Below, piece by piece: positions 42,905-51,153 of a stretch of DNA of 64,000 nt; the first letter of the stretch is position 1, and the number at the start of each line of letters is the position of its first letter. The translations under genes were made by a program, and so were the position numbers. Source of the stretch: CAZMGB01 sp964565775 (GTDB lineage Bacteria; Chloroflexota; Dehalococcoidia; DSTF01; JALHUB01); NCBI GenBank assembly GCA_964565775.1, contig CAZMGB010000014.1:1-64000 (forward strand), written 5' to 3'. The notes under the pieces were generated by a model that was given only the letters and a program-made list of their open reading frames with translations, searched no databases and was not told where the DNA came from.

Positions 42905-43669
42905 ATGCCCAGGCGGAAGAAACGTCGAAAGCCCTATAGCCCTGCTGACTGGACGTCACAGCGGGCGAAGACCCGCTTCCCCTTCTCCCTTTTCACAAAT
43001 GTGAAGGTGTTCTACGTGATCGGCGCCATCATCATGGTGGGTGGCCTCGGGGTTGGGGCTCTCTCCAGGAGCGTCAGGAGCAGCAGTAGCAGCAGTAGCA
43101 GCAACACTGTCGCAACGCCCCAGTCGACCGCAGAGGTGACACCGGAGCCTACGGCTGTCTCGAAGACGTACAGCGCACCGCCGCCGATGTCCATCGATAC
43201 GACGAAGAAGTATTCCGCCGTGATCAAGACGGACAAGGGCCAGTTCACAGTGGAGCTCCTCGATGACCAGGCGCCCCAGACCGTCAACGACTTCGTCTTC
43301 CTCGCCCGCCAAGGCTTCTACGACGGGCTCAGCTTCTTCTACGTTAACCATGACTGGTCCGCCGAAACGGGTGACCCGACGAACAGCGGCACGGGCGGGC
43401 CCGGCTATGACTTTCCCCAGGAGAAGCCCGCACCGCAGGAGACTTTTGCCCGGGGAGATCTGGGCATGGTAAACGGGAGCCAGTTCTTCATCGCCTACAG
43501 GGACCTGGACCCTAGCGCCGGGCAGGCCGGGGCGGGGGCAGGGTTCACGATGTTCGGCCGAGTGGTGAAGGGGATGGATGTGGTGGACTCGCTTACGGCC
43601 CGCAACCCCTCGATGCGTGATGCGCCCCCGGGCGACCGCATCCTCTCTATCGAGATCAACGAGAGCTAG
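42905..43669 (+). CDS. Membrane-anchored cyclophilin-type protein, likely inactive
   Basis: 254 residues: basic N-terminus, one membrane helix (about 32-52), a Ser-rich linker (54-67), and a cyclophilin domain from about 103. The fold-defining stretches are kept (KGQFTVELLDDQAPQTVNDF, GTGGPGYDF, NGSQFFI at 190-196, FGRVVKGMDVVD). The catalytic FHRV...QGGDP segment reads FFYVNHDWSAETGDP, so the catalytic Arg (Tyr 146) and Gln (Glu 154) are lost. It may serve as a chaperone outside the membrane rather than an isomerase. Confidence 0.88.
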   Translation: MPRRKKRRKPYSPADWTSQRAKTRFPFSLFTNVKVFYVIGAIIMVGGLGVGALSRSVRSSSSSSSSNTVATPQSTAEVTPEPTAVSKTYSAPPPMSIDTTKKYSAVIKTDKGQFTVELLDDQAPQTVNDFVFLARQGFYDGLSFFYVNHDWSAETGDPTNSGTGGPGYDFPQEKPAPQETFARGDLGMVNGSQFFIAYRDLDPSAGQAGAGAGFTMFGRVVKGMDVVDSLTARNPSMRDAPPGDRILSIEINES

Positions 43670-43711
43670 GCGGCGACGGCATCGGGCACCGTCCTGCCAA
43701 AGAGACAGAGG

Positions 43712-43733
43712 GCCGGTCGCTTCGGCGACCGGC
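43712..43733. terminator. Perfect UUCG hairpin between convergent genes
   Basis: GCCGGTCGC (43712-43720), loop TTCG, GCGACCGGC (43725-43733), with TGTTGCTT after it. It serves the cyclophilin gene and may also stop the opposite transcript. Confidence 0.7.
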
Positions 43734-43748
43734 TGTTGCTTGCCGAGG

Positions 43749-44750
43749 TCACGCGCCTTCGTGTCGGCCCGCGGCCGGCACGTCGAGGATGATGCGGGCG
43801 GCGGTGCGGGTGGTGGCGCCCGAGGAGTCGTAGACGGGGTTGATCTCCGTCACATCGAAGGCCGCCAGGTGGCAGCGACGCAGGATGAGTCCGAGGGCCT
43901 TGCGGAGCTGATAGTAGCTGAGGCCACCCGGCTCCGGGTAGCCGGTGCCGGGCGCCGCCGCAGGGTCGAGCACGTCGATGTCGATGCTGACGTAGCATTC
44001 CCCCTGGATATCGAGTCCCGATAGAGCCTGCGCCACGCCTTCCTCCACAATACGCCAGGCGGGGACGATCTGGACGCCGCGGGCCAGTGCGGCCTCCCAC
44101 GGTTCCGCCCGCTCCAGCATGCCGCGGATGCCTATCTGGACGATGTGACGCACGTGCTGCAACTCGCTGAGGCGCCGCATCTGGTTGTCGTGGGAGTAGC
44201 GGACGCCGAACTTCTCGTCCGTGAAGTCCTGGTGGGCATCGAATTGTACGACCGTCAGCTCGCGGTCATCGAGCGCGCGAACCAGGGGAAAGGTTATGGC
44301 GTGGTCGCCGCCGACGAAGGCGGGCAGCGCCCCCGACTGGCGGACCAGCCGCGCCGCCTCGCTGATGCGCTCGAAGTTGTCAAGGATGTCGACGGTGCGG
44401 ATGTCCACGTCGCCGACATCGAGCATGGTCACGCCGCGCAGGACCTGGGTGCCGCGCTGGACGTCGAACCAGCCGTCGCGGTTTGGGCTCTGGAGGCGCA
44501 TGGAGGCGTCGCGGACGGCGGTGGGGCCGAAACGGGCGCCGGGGCGGTCGTTGGTGGCGCCGTCGAACGGTACGCCCAGAAACGCCACGTCCGCGCGCTC
44601 GCCAGACAGGGCGGCGGATAGCTGCGACAAGTCCTCCACCATCGGCGCGCCGAAGAACGTAGCTGCGCCGTGGCGGATCAGGCCTGCGCCGCCTCTGGGG
44701 ATCGCGTCTGTGGACGGCTTGCGGATTACCACGATCGAACGAGCCTCCAA
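43749..44750 (-). CDS. speB: Agmatinase/arginase-family ureohydrolase
   Basis: Hydrolyses a guanidino group to urea, most likely in agmatine-to-putrescine conversion. 333 residues. Mn ligands are all present: GGDHAITF, FDAHQDF, and SIDIDVLDPAAAPGTG. The family is clear; agmatinase, arginase and guanidinobutyrase cannot be separated by eye, and no other polyamine gene is in view. The TTG start at 44750 follows GATAAT boxes closely. Confidence 0.85.
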   Translation of the reverse strand: MEARSIVVIRKPSTDAIPRGGAGLIRHGAATFFGAPMVEDLSQLSAALSGERADVAFLGVPFDGATNDRPGARFGPTAVRDASMRLQSPNRDGWFDVQRGTQVLRGVTMLDVGDVDIRTVDILDNFERISEAARLVRQSGALPAFVGGDHAITFPLVRALDDRELTVVQFDAHQDFTDEKFGVRYSHDNQMRRLSELQHVRHIVQIGIRGMLERAEPWEAALARGVQIVPAWRIVEEGVAQALSGLDIQGECYVSIDIDVLDPAAAPGTGYPEPGGLSYYQLRKALGLILRRCHLAAFDVTEINPVYDSSGATTRTAARIILDVPAAGRHEGA

Positions 44751-44897
44751 CGTATTATCGGTCTATTCTATTTTATCGCGCGCCCGCCATGGCGTGAGAG
44801 GCGCTCCAAAGAGAGCGAGGGCCGCACCAGGCGGCCCGCAATCGACTGTCGAGTTGCTTGTGTCTTGCGATGGGAGTCCGGGCGCTCAGCCCCTGCC

Positions 44898-46112
44898 TCA
44901 GGCGACGCGCTCGATGACGGCGGCGATCCCCTGTCCGCCGCCGATGCACATCGTCTCGAGACCGAACTGAACGTTCCGTCGCTCCATCTCGTGAAGCATC
45001 GTCGCAAGGATTCGTGCGCCGGTGGCGCCTACGGGGTGGCCCAGCGAGATACCGGACCCGTTGACGTTTAGCCGGTCGAAGTCGCGCTCGGTAAGCTTCC
45101 ACTCGCGCGTGACGCCGAGGACCTGGGCGGCGAACGCCTCGTTGAGCTCGATGAGGTCCATGTCGGTCATGCCAAGTCCGGCCCGCTCCAGGGCCTTCTT
45201 CGTGGCAGGCACGGGGCCCACGCCCATGTATGCCGGATGAACTCCGGCCACTGCCCACGACCGGAGCTTGCCCATCGGCTTCAGACCCAGCTCCGCGGCC
45301 TTCTCGGGCGAGGTCACGATGCAACAGGCGGCGGCATCGTTCTCGCCGCTGGCGTTGCCCGCAGTCACCGTAGCCTCGGGATCCTGCTTGATGCGCACGG
45401 GTCGCAGGGATGCGAGCCTCTCCAGCGTGGTGTCGCGCCGCGGGTGCTCGTCCTGGGCAAAGAGAGTGCCCTCGCCTTTTTTCGCAGGGACGGGCACGGG
45501 AACGATCTCAGCGTCGAACTTGCCGTCATCGATCGCCGCTATCGCTCGCTGGTGGGAGCGAAGGGCGAACTCGTCCTGCTCCTCGCGCGGGATCTTGTAC
45601 TGCCGGCGGACGTTCTCGGCGGTCTCGAGCATGCCGCCGGGCACGGGATAGCGACGGCCGCCGGCGGTCTCGCGGCCGCGGTTGAGGCGGTCGACGAGGC
45701 TGATGCTGGCGCGGTTCGGACCCCAGCGCACCGCGGTCGAGTAGAACTCCGCGGTGCTCATGCTCTCGACTCCGCCCGCGATGATGACGTCCGCCACGCC
45801 CGTCTGCACCTGCATCGCCGCCAGGCAGACGGACTGGAGGCCGGAGCCGCAACGACGGTCGAGTTGCAGCCCCGGTACGTCAACGGGGAGGCCCGCACTG
45901 AGGGCGGCTATGCGGCCCATCGCCGGGTTCTCGCCGTTGGGATAGCACTGACCGAAGATGCAGTCGTCGATGACGGCCGGGTCGAGTTTCGTGCGCTCGA
46001 GCACGGCCCGCACGATGGTCTCGGCGAGCGTCTCGGCGTCAACGTCCCGCAGTGTGCCGCCGTAGCGGCCGACGGGCGTGCGCAGGGGCATGCAGATCAC
46101 GGCGTCTCGCAT
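44898..46112 (-). CDS. Acetyl-CoA C-acyltransferase (thiolase)
   Basis: Cleaves 3-ketoacyl-CoA, or condenses acyl-CoA units. 404 residues. Nucleophile Cys in LDRRCGSGLQSV, GHPVGATGAR with the His, and CIGGGQG with the second Cys. ATG 46112 is fixed by GGAGGTGAT five bases upstream. Likely acts in fatty- or aromatic-acid degradation with the CoA-transferase and crotonase genes 0.5-3 kb away on the same strand. Confidence 0.92.
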   Translation of the reverse strand: MRDAVICMPLRTPVGRYGGTLRDVDAETLAETIVRAVLERTKLDPAVIDDCIFGQCYPNGENPAMGRIAALSAGLPVDVPGLQLDRRCGSGLQSVCLAAMQVQTGVADVIIAGGVESMSTAEFYSTAVRWGPNRASISLVDRLNRGRETAGGRRYPVPGGMLETAENVRRQYKIPREEQDEFALRSHQRAIAAIDDGKFDAEIVPVPVPAKKGEGTLFAQDEHPRRDTTLERLASLRPVRIKQDPEATVTAGNASGENDAAACCIVTSPEKAAELGLKPMGKLRSWAVAGVHPAYMGVGPVPATKKALERAGLGMTDMDLIELNEAFAAQVLGVTREWKLTERDFDRLNVNGSGISLGHPVGATGARILATMLHEMERRNVQFGLETMCIGGGQGIAAVIERVA

Positions 46113-46218
46113 GGTTATCACCTCCATTCGTCACGGTAGCCAACGCTGGCTGGCAGGGCATTGCTGTGAAGATGCAATTGCAGTGAACAGTAGGGACGAC
46201 GCGAGTCAGGATCCACCA

Positions 46219-46280
46219 CCCTCACCCCGACTTGTCGGTCTCCCCTCTCCCGCCGGCGGGAGAGGGGCTGGGGGTGAGGG
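46219..46280. repeat. 62-bp element, CCCTCACCCC...GGGGTGAGGG ends
   Basis: Perfect ten-base terminal inverted repeats (46219-46228, 46271-46280), inner CCCCTCTCCCGCCGGCGGGAG palindrome. Sibling of 10062-10124. The remainder of the gap 46113-46448 shows no gene. Confidence 0.75.
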
Positions 46281-46448
46281 GCGCACGCCTCGCCAGGCTG
46301 CGTGGCGCCATTTTCATCCGTACCGGGTGTCGCTGCAAGTCGACATGGACGGTTGCTCACGACCTGTCCACGGCGCGCATGCGGATAGTCCGGCGAAGAC
46401 CGCATGGTTCAGCGAAGGGACGGGCGGGGATGGACGCAGTGGCATACC

Positions 46449-46526
46449 TGGTCGGGGTGGGCGGATTTGAACCGCCGACCTCTTGGTCCCAAACCAAGCG
46501 CTCTCGCCTGGCTGAGCTACACCCCG
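46449..46526 (-). tRNA. tRNA-Pro (anticodon TGG)
   Basis: Minus-strand cloverleaf: acceptor CGGGGTG/CACCCCG, D arm GCTCAGCCAGGCGAGAGC, anticodon stem CTTGG/CCAAG with loop TTTGGGA, T arm GGCGGTTCAAATCCGCC, discriminator A and encoded CCA. Anticodon TGG reads CCA and probably other Pro codons. Confidence 0.95.
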
Positions 46527-46583
46527 ACGGCTCTAGCGTAAAGCCGCGCGAAGGGTGCCGTCAACGCGACTCCCCGGCTCGAC

Positions 46584-48494
46584 TCACCGCTCGGGTTCCT
46601 CTTCCTGCTCCTCCTCCCCTCTCTCGTCGAAGCGGAATATGATGCTCTGCGCATCCTCCACGAACGTGCTGCGAACGGGGAAGCCGGCCTTCTGAATCAG
46701 GTTCAGCATGCGGTAGTTGCCAGTCAGCACCAGGCCGGTAAAGCCCTCGATGCCGTTTATCATGGCGATGCGGATGAGGTGCAATAGCATGGCGGAACCC
46801 ACGCCGCGTCGCTGCCATGCGTCTTGCACTACTAGTGCGCACTCCGCCAGGTTGGTCGCGGGATCGCGCTCATAGCGGCCGACACCCACGATCTGCTCTC
46901 GCTCTCCCGTCCGCAAGATTGCCACCAGGGCCATGCGGTCGCGATAGTCGACGATAACGAAGTGCTTGAGCTCTCGCCTGGGCATGAGTTTCAGAGGCCG
47001 GAAGAACCGGTGATAGACCGTGTCCTCGGAGAGGGAGTAGAAGAACTCGAGCATTGGGTCGTCATCGGTGGGCTTGATCGGGCGCACCAGCAGCGTCTCG
47101 CCACCGGCAACGGTACAGGTCGTCTCCCAGTCCTGGGGATAGGCCGCGGTGCCCGGCGGCGGGATCTCTTGGTCCTGCAAGACGTAGTGCCGCTCTTTCG
47201 CGAAGGCGAGGAGCTCGTTGCGATAGTCCGGGTGGGCAATGCCTATGAGAGCCAGAGCTCGCTGGCGGGCATTGCGGCCGTAGAGGTCGGCCACGCCGTA
47301 CTCCGTGACAACGTAGTGGACGTCACCCCGGCTCGTAACCACTCCCGCCCCCTCTTTCAGCTCGGGGACAATCCGGGAGACGGTTCCTCCTTTGGCCGTT
47401 GAAGGCAGCGCGATTATCGGTTTGCCCCCCTTGGAGCGGGAGGCGCCGCGGATGAAGTCTACCTGCCCCCCGATGCCGCTGTAGAAGAGGTGCCCGAGGG
47501 AGTCGGAGCAGACTTGACCCGTGAGATCGACCTCGATGGCGCCGTTCACTGCCACCATGCGTTCATTCTGGGCGATGACGAAGGGGTCGTTCACGTAGTC
47601 GTTGGGGTGTAGCTCCACCAGCGGGTTGTCGTCTACGAAGTCGTACAGGCGCTGGGTGCCCATGACGAAGCTGGCGATGATCTTGCCGGGGTGCAGTGTC
47701 TTGCGAAGGTTGTTGATCGCGCCGGACTCGATCAGGTCCAGCGGGCCGTCGGAGAGCATCTCTGTGTGGATGCCCAGGTCCTTCTTGTCGCCGAGGCACT
47801 CCATGATGGCGTCGGGAATGGTGCCGATGCCGAGCTGGAGCGTGCAGCCGTCCTCGATGAGCGTGCTGATCCAGCCGCCGATGGCCCGCGACACCTCGTC
47901 TGGCGGCGGGTGAGTGACCTCCGGGACCGGCGACTCATGCTCGATCATGGCGTCGACGGCCTCGGCGGCGACGAAGCTGTCGCCCAGCGTCCGTGGCATC
48001 CGCGGGTTGACCTCGGCGATGATGATGCGCGCGCACTCGACGGCCGGCTTGACGATGTCCACGGACACGCCGAGGCTGCAATAGCCGTGCTCATCGGGCG
48101 GCGTGACCTGGATGAGGGCGATGTCTATGGGCACCCGCCCGCTACGGAACAGGCGCGGCACCTCCGAGAGGAAGATGGGCGTGTAGTCCGCCTCGCCGGC
48201 GGCGACGGCGTCGCGAACGTTGTCGCCGACGAAGAAGGCGTTGTGGCGGAACGACTCCTTGATCGCGGGCATGGCATAGGGGGCGACCCCCAGCGTCATG
48301 ATGTGAATGATCTCGGCGGCGTGGAGGCGTTCAGCGCGGGCCGCCAGGCGCTCCACGAGGAACTGCGGCGCGGCGGCCCCAGAGCCGACGAAGATATGCT
48401 GGCCGCTGCGCACGACCTGAAGAGCGGCATCGGCCGCCTTCAGCTTGTCAGCGTAGCGTTCTCGCCACTGTGGGTCGTATGATGATCTGGCCAC
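46584..48494 (-). CDS. Acetyl-CoA hydrolase/CoA-transferase fused to GNAT domain
   Basis: 636 residues from GTG 48494, which has AAAGGAC upstream. Residues 1-430 are an acetyl-CoA hydrolase/transferase of the 4-hydroxybutyrate CoA-transferase type (LQLGIGTIPDAIM, HTEMLSDG, TEYGVADLYGRNARQRALAL). Residues about 470-620 are a GNAT acetyltransferase (VRPIKPTDD, then VVQDAWQRRGVGSAML as the acetyl-CoA loop). This architecture is known in other bacteria. It lies 28 bases after the crotonase gene, so the two form an operon. Confidence 0.9.
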   Translation of the reverse strand: MARSSYDPQWRERYADKLKAADAALQVVRSGQHIFVGSGAAAPQFLVERLAARAERLHAAEIIHIMTLGVAPYAMPAIKESFRHNAFFVGDNVRDAVAAGEADYTPIFLSEVPRLFRSGRVPIDIALIQVTPPDEHGYCSLGVSVDIVKPAVECARIIIAEVNPRMPRTLGDSFVAAEAVDAMIEHESPVPEVTHPPPDEVSRAIGGWISTLIEDGCTLQLGIGTIPDAIMECLGDKKDLGIHTEMLSDGPLDLIESGAINNLRKTLHPGKIIASFVMGTQRLYDFVDDNPLVELHPNDYVNDPFVIAQNERMVAVNGAIEVDLTGQVCSDSLGHLFYSGIGGQVDFIRGASRSKGGKPIIALPSTAKGGTVSRIVPELKEGAGVVTSRGDVHYVVTEYGVADLYGRNARQRALALIGIAHPDYRNELLAFAKERHYVLQDQEIPPPGTAAYPQDWETTCTVAGGETLLVRPIKPTDDDPMLEFFYSLSEDTVYHRFFRPLKLMPRRELKHFVIVDYRDRMALVAILRTGEREQIVGVGRYERDPATNLAECALVVQDAWQRRGVGSAMLLHLIRIAMINGIEGFTGLVLTGNYRMLNLIQKAGFPVRSTFVEDAQSIIFRFDERGEEEQEEEPER

Positions 48495-48522
48495 GTACGC
48501 GGTCCTTTGGCGTGCTTGCGTC

Positions 48523-49353
48523 CTACACTTGCGGCGGCGTGTAGACCCCCGACGCCCTCGGGTACCTGCTGAAGTCGGGCTCGCGTCGCTCCTTGAAGGC
48601 GTTCTTGCCCTCGTCCGCCTCACCACTCCGGAAGAAGTCAGGTGCGATCTCCCCCACCCAGTCACGCTTGCTGGTCTCGCGCAGGTACTCGTACTCGGCC
48701 AGGAACGAAGCCTTGAGGATCTTGAGGCAGCTAGGGCTCTTAGCCATCAGCTCGCGGCACCAGTTGTCGACCTCCTCGTCCAGCTTGTCGTAGGGGACGA
48801 CGGCGTTGACCAGGCCCATCTGGAGGGCCTCCTGGGCCGAGTAGCGGCGGCAGAGCATCCACATTTCGCGCGCCTTCTTGGCACCCACCACATGCACAAG
48901 ATAGCTGACCCAGCTGCCGGAGGCGGGGCTGCCGATCCGCGGCCCTACCTGGGAAAACTGGGCGTTCTCGGAGGCGATGGTGAAGTCGGCGTGGTAGGCC
49001 ATGTGGTTGCCGCCGCCTATGCAGTAGCCGTTGACGCGGGCGATGACCGGCTTCAGGCAGTCCTCGATGCCGGCGTGGGGGTCGAGCCCGCCCGCTGCCG
49101 AGCCGCCCTCTTGCTGCGCCTCCTGGAGCCACTTGACGTCGCCGCCGGCGCAGAACGCGCGCTCCCCGGCGCCGGTGACAACGATGACGCCTACAGAGGT
49201 GTCGGCGCAGGCATCCTCCACCGCCTGCCTCATCTCCAGCAGAGTATCGCCGGTAAAGGCGTTCATGACCTGGGGCCGGTTTATGGTGATCCAGGCCGCG
49301 CCCTGCACCCGATGGTGCTTGTCATAGATGATGTCTTTGAAGTCGAGAGTCAC
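48523..49353 (-). CDS. Crotonase-family enzyme, MenB/BadI-like
   Basis: 276 residues. GTG 49353 with GGAGGTG upstream. Oxyanion-hole stretches GERAFCAGGDVKWL and GYCIGGGNHMAYHADF, and the C-terminal EGKNAFKERREPDFSRYP that marks the 1,4-dihydroxynaphthoyl-CoA synthase (MenB) and 2-ketocyclohexanecarboxyl-CoA hydrolase (BadI) branch. With a CoA-transferase and thiolase nearby and no other men gene, a ring-acid degradation role is more likely than menaquinone synthesis; this is inference. Confidence 0.8.
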   Translation of the reverse strand: MTLDFKDIIYDKHHRVQGAAWITINRPQVMNAFTGDTLLEMRQAVEDACADTSVGVIVVTGAGERAFCAGGDVKWLQEAQQEGGSAAGGLDPHAGIEDCLKPVIARVNGYCIGGGNHMAYHADFTIASENAQFSQVGPRIGSPASGSWVSYLVHVVGAKKAREMWMLCRRYSAQEALQMGLVNAVVPYDKLDEEVDNWCRELMAKSPSCLKILKASFLAEYEYLRETSKRDWVGEIAPDFFRSGEADEGKNAFKERREPDFSRYPRASGVYTPPQV

Positions 49354-49455
49354 GGTGCACCTCCATGCTGGTGTCTTGGCGAGACAGACTGCAGGTATGT
49401 CACCTCCACGAACCGGAAGAGTGGGAACGAGCCGGTGGGTCGGCCGGGCGGGCAG

Positions 49456-50442
49456 CTAGCCTGCGCGTCCGACCGTTGTCCCCGATGGCCTTTCGACATG
49501 GGCCGCGCCCTTCAGGTCGCCAAGCTCCTCCAACCCCTCATCCCGAAGGAAGCCCTCCATGCCCTCCAAGATGTCGAGCGGGGCACGGGGGTTGCTGAAG
49601 GTCGCGGTGCCTACCTCGACTGCCGTGGCGCCGGCCATGACGAACTCCAGGGCGTCGGCGGCGCTGGCGATTCCGCCGCAGCCGATCACGGGCACGTCGA
49701 CGGCCTCGGCGATTTGATAGACCATGCGCAGGGCGATGGGCTTGATGGCCGGCCCCGACAGTCCGCCGAAGACGGTTGCGATCGCCGGCTTTCGCTGTTT
49801 GACGTCGATGGCCATCGCCTGGATGGTGTTGATGGCGCAGACGGCGTCGGCGCCTGCGTCGACCACCGCCCGCGCTATCTCCGTGACATTGGTGACGTTG
49901 GGGGTAAGCTTGACGATGACGGGTAGAGTCGTCTCCCGCAGGACGGCTGCGGCCACGGCGGCCGCCAGGCGTGGGTCCTGGCCGAACTCCATGCCCCCGT
50001 CCGATACGTTGGGGCAACTGATATTGACCTCAAGGCCGCTCACGCCCGGTACGCCTTCGAGACGGGCCGCCAGTTCAGCGAACTCCTCTACTGTGCCGCC
50101 GGCGATGTTGACGATGACGGGCACGCGCCACGTGGCCCAGACGGGCGCAACGTCGCGAACCAGGGCCTCGACGCCGATATTCTGAAGACCGATGGAGTTG
50201 AGCATGCCGGCGGCGGTCTCGGCCGTCCGAGGCTGGGGGTTGCCGGGCCGCGGCCTCAGCGTTGTGCCCTTGCTGACGATGGCGCCGAGCCGCTGGATAT
50301 CGAAGACCTTCACGAACTCCAGGCCGTTGCTGAACGTGCCGGAGGCCGTCATGACCGGGTTCGCGAGGGGAAGGCCCCTCTTCCGGCGGGGTGCCAGTTC
50401 GACGGCCAGATTGAGTGGAGATCTCACGGCAGTGTGCTGCAA
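49456..50442 (-). CDS. pyrD: Dihydroorotate dehydrogenase, class 1B catalytic subunit
   Basis: Oxidises dihydroorotate to orotate; the B class transfers electrons through PyrK to NAD+. 328 residues. FMN barrel with NPVMTASGTFSNG, catalytic Cys in NISCPNVSDGG, and IGCGGIASAADALEFVMAGA. The TTG at 50442 lies only nine bases past a strong -10, so the message would be leaderless; a GTG at 50427 is an alternative start. Its partner pyrK is about 4 kb further on. Confidence 0.93.
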   Translation of the reverse strand: MQHTAVRSPLNLAVELAPRRKRGLPLANPVMTASGTFSNGLEFVKVFDIQRLGAIVSKGTTLRPRPGNPQPRTAETAAGMLNSIGLQNIGVEALVRDVAPVWATWRVPVIVNIAGGTVEEFAELAARLEGVPGVSGLEVNISCPNVSDGGMEFGQDPRLAAAVAAAVLRETTLPVIVKLTPNVTNVTEIARAVVDAGADAVCAINTIQAMAIDVKQRKPAIATVFGGLSGPAIKPIALRMVYQIAEAVDVPVIGCGGIASAADALEFVMAGATAVEVGTATFSNPRAPLDILEGMEGFLRDEGLEELGDLKGAAHVERPSGTTVGRAG

Positions 50443-50451
50443 TCCGCGCTC

Positions 50452-50480
50452 ATTATAGGGTCTGGCCCTGAACGTGTCGA
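50452..50480 (-). promoter_or_regulatory. Promoter of pyrD
   Basis: Minus strand TCGACA (50480-50475), 17 bp, perfect TATAAT (50457-50452), about ten bases before the start codon. Confidence 0.7.
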
Positions 50481-50584
50481 GCGCATGGGCCGCCGCGACG
50501 AGGAGGCAGGAACGTCTTGAGGGCGGGGCCAGGAGACCCCACCCTCAAGAGACGCGCCGGGAAGATGTCAGAGGGCTACTCTGA

Positions 50585-50893
50585 TCAGAAGGTGTCGTCC
50601 TGCTCCGGCTGGAAGCCCAGCCACGTGGAATAGGAGACGGTAGAGCCCAAGTCCTGTTCACCTCGAAAGGAGTCCCGGGGGTCGCCCCGCGGCCATCGGC
50701 CGGAGCTCTGAGTGGGGCCGGTCTCGTTCTCCCACAGATAGTCTTGGGCGGAGTTCGGGAACTCCCTCTCCGCCTTGCAGAGTTTGCATACGCCTTTGCT
50801 AACGGCGCCGTGCGGGCTCTCGATCACCCAGTGGTGGCGGCACTGAGGCGCTGACGGGGCGTCACTCTCCTGGACCGCAGGTCCTTTTGCCAC
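50585..50893 (-). CDS. Small protein with Cys/His zinc-knuckle
   Basis: 102 residues from GTG 50893, chosen because GGGGGTGAT lies six bases upstream; GTG 50902 would add three. The core CRHHWVIESPHG ... CKLCKAEREF is a Cys/His cluster likely to bind zinc, followed by a disordered, aromatic-containing tail. No family recognised. Its own strong promoter and position opposite mrp suggest a genuine, constitutively expressed gene. Confidence 0.6.
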   Translation of the reverse strand: MAKGPAVQESDAPSAPQCRHHWVIESPHGAVSKGVCKLCKAEREFPNSAQDYLWENETGPTQSSGRWPRGDPRDSFRGEQDLGSTVSYSTWLGFQPEQDDTF

Positions 50894-50950
50894 CTGTATC
50901 ACCCCCTCTTCTCCAAACCTTGTACGTCCATATTCTCGGCTTGGATGCTC

Positions 50951-50979
50951 AATATAGCACTCCTTGAACAGCCTGTCAA
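50951..50979 (-). promoter_or_regulatory. Strong promoter of the zinc-knuckle gene
   Basis: Minus strand TTGACA (50979-50974), 17 bp, TATATT (50956-50951). The best consensus match in the window. Confidence 0.75.
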
Positions 50980-51058
50980 GCTTTGAAACGTAACAATCGT
51001 AAAAAGCGATTATACAATGTTCAACACGTCAATGCTCGCCTCAGACGCGGTGCCAGGC

Positions 51059-51064
51059 TATAAT
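51059..51064 (+). promoter_or_regulatory. Possible -10 of mrp
   Basis: Perfect TATAAT; the sequence at -35 (TCGCCT) is poor. mrp starts 90 bases further. The 200-base divergent region is AT-rich and contains AATCG...CGATT at about 50996-51010. Confidence 0.4.
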
Positions 51065-51153
51065 GAAGGCGATTCTCCATGCTGAAGGCGAAAGGAGTCG
51101 CCGTGGGCGAGCACTGATCAGGCTCACACGAGATCGACGGAAAGGTTTGTCCG

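Noticed and set aside
48666..49132. Large open frames antisense to the crotonase and carB genes
   Set aside because: Long antisense frames are expected at this GC content; the sense proteins have clear motifs.
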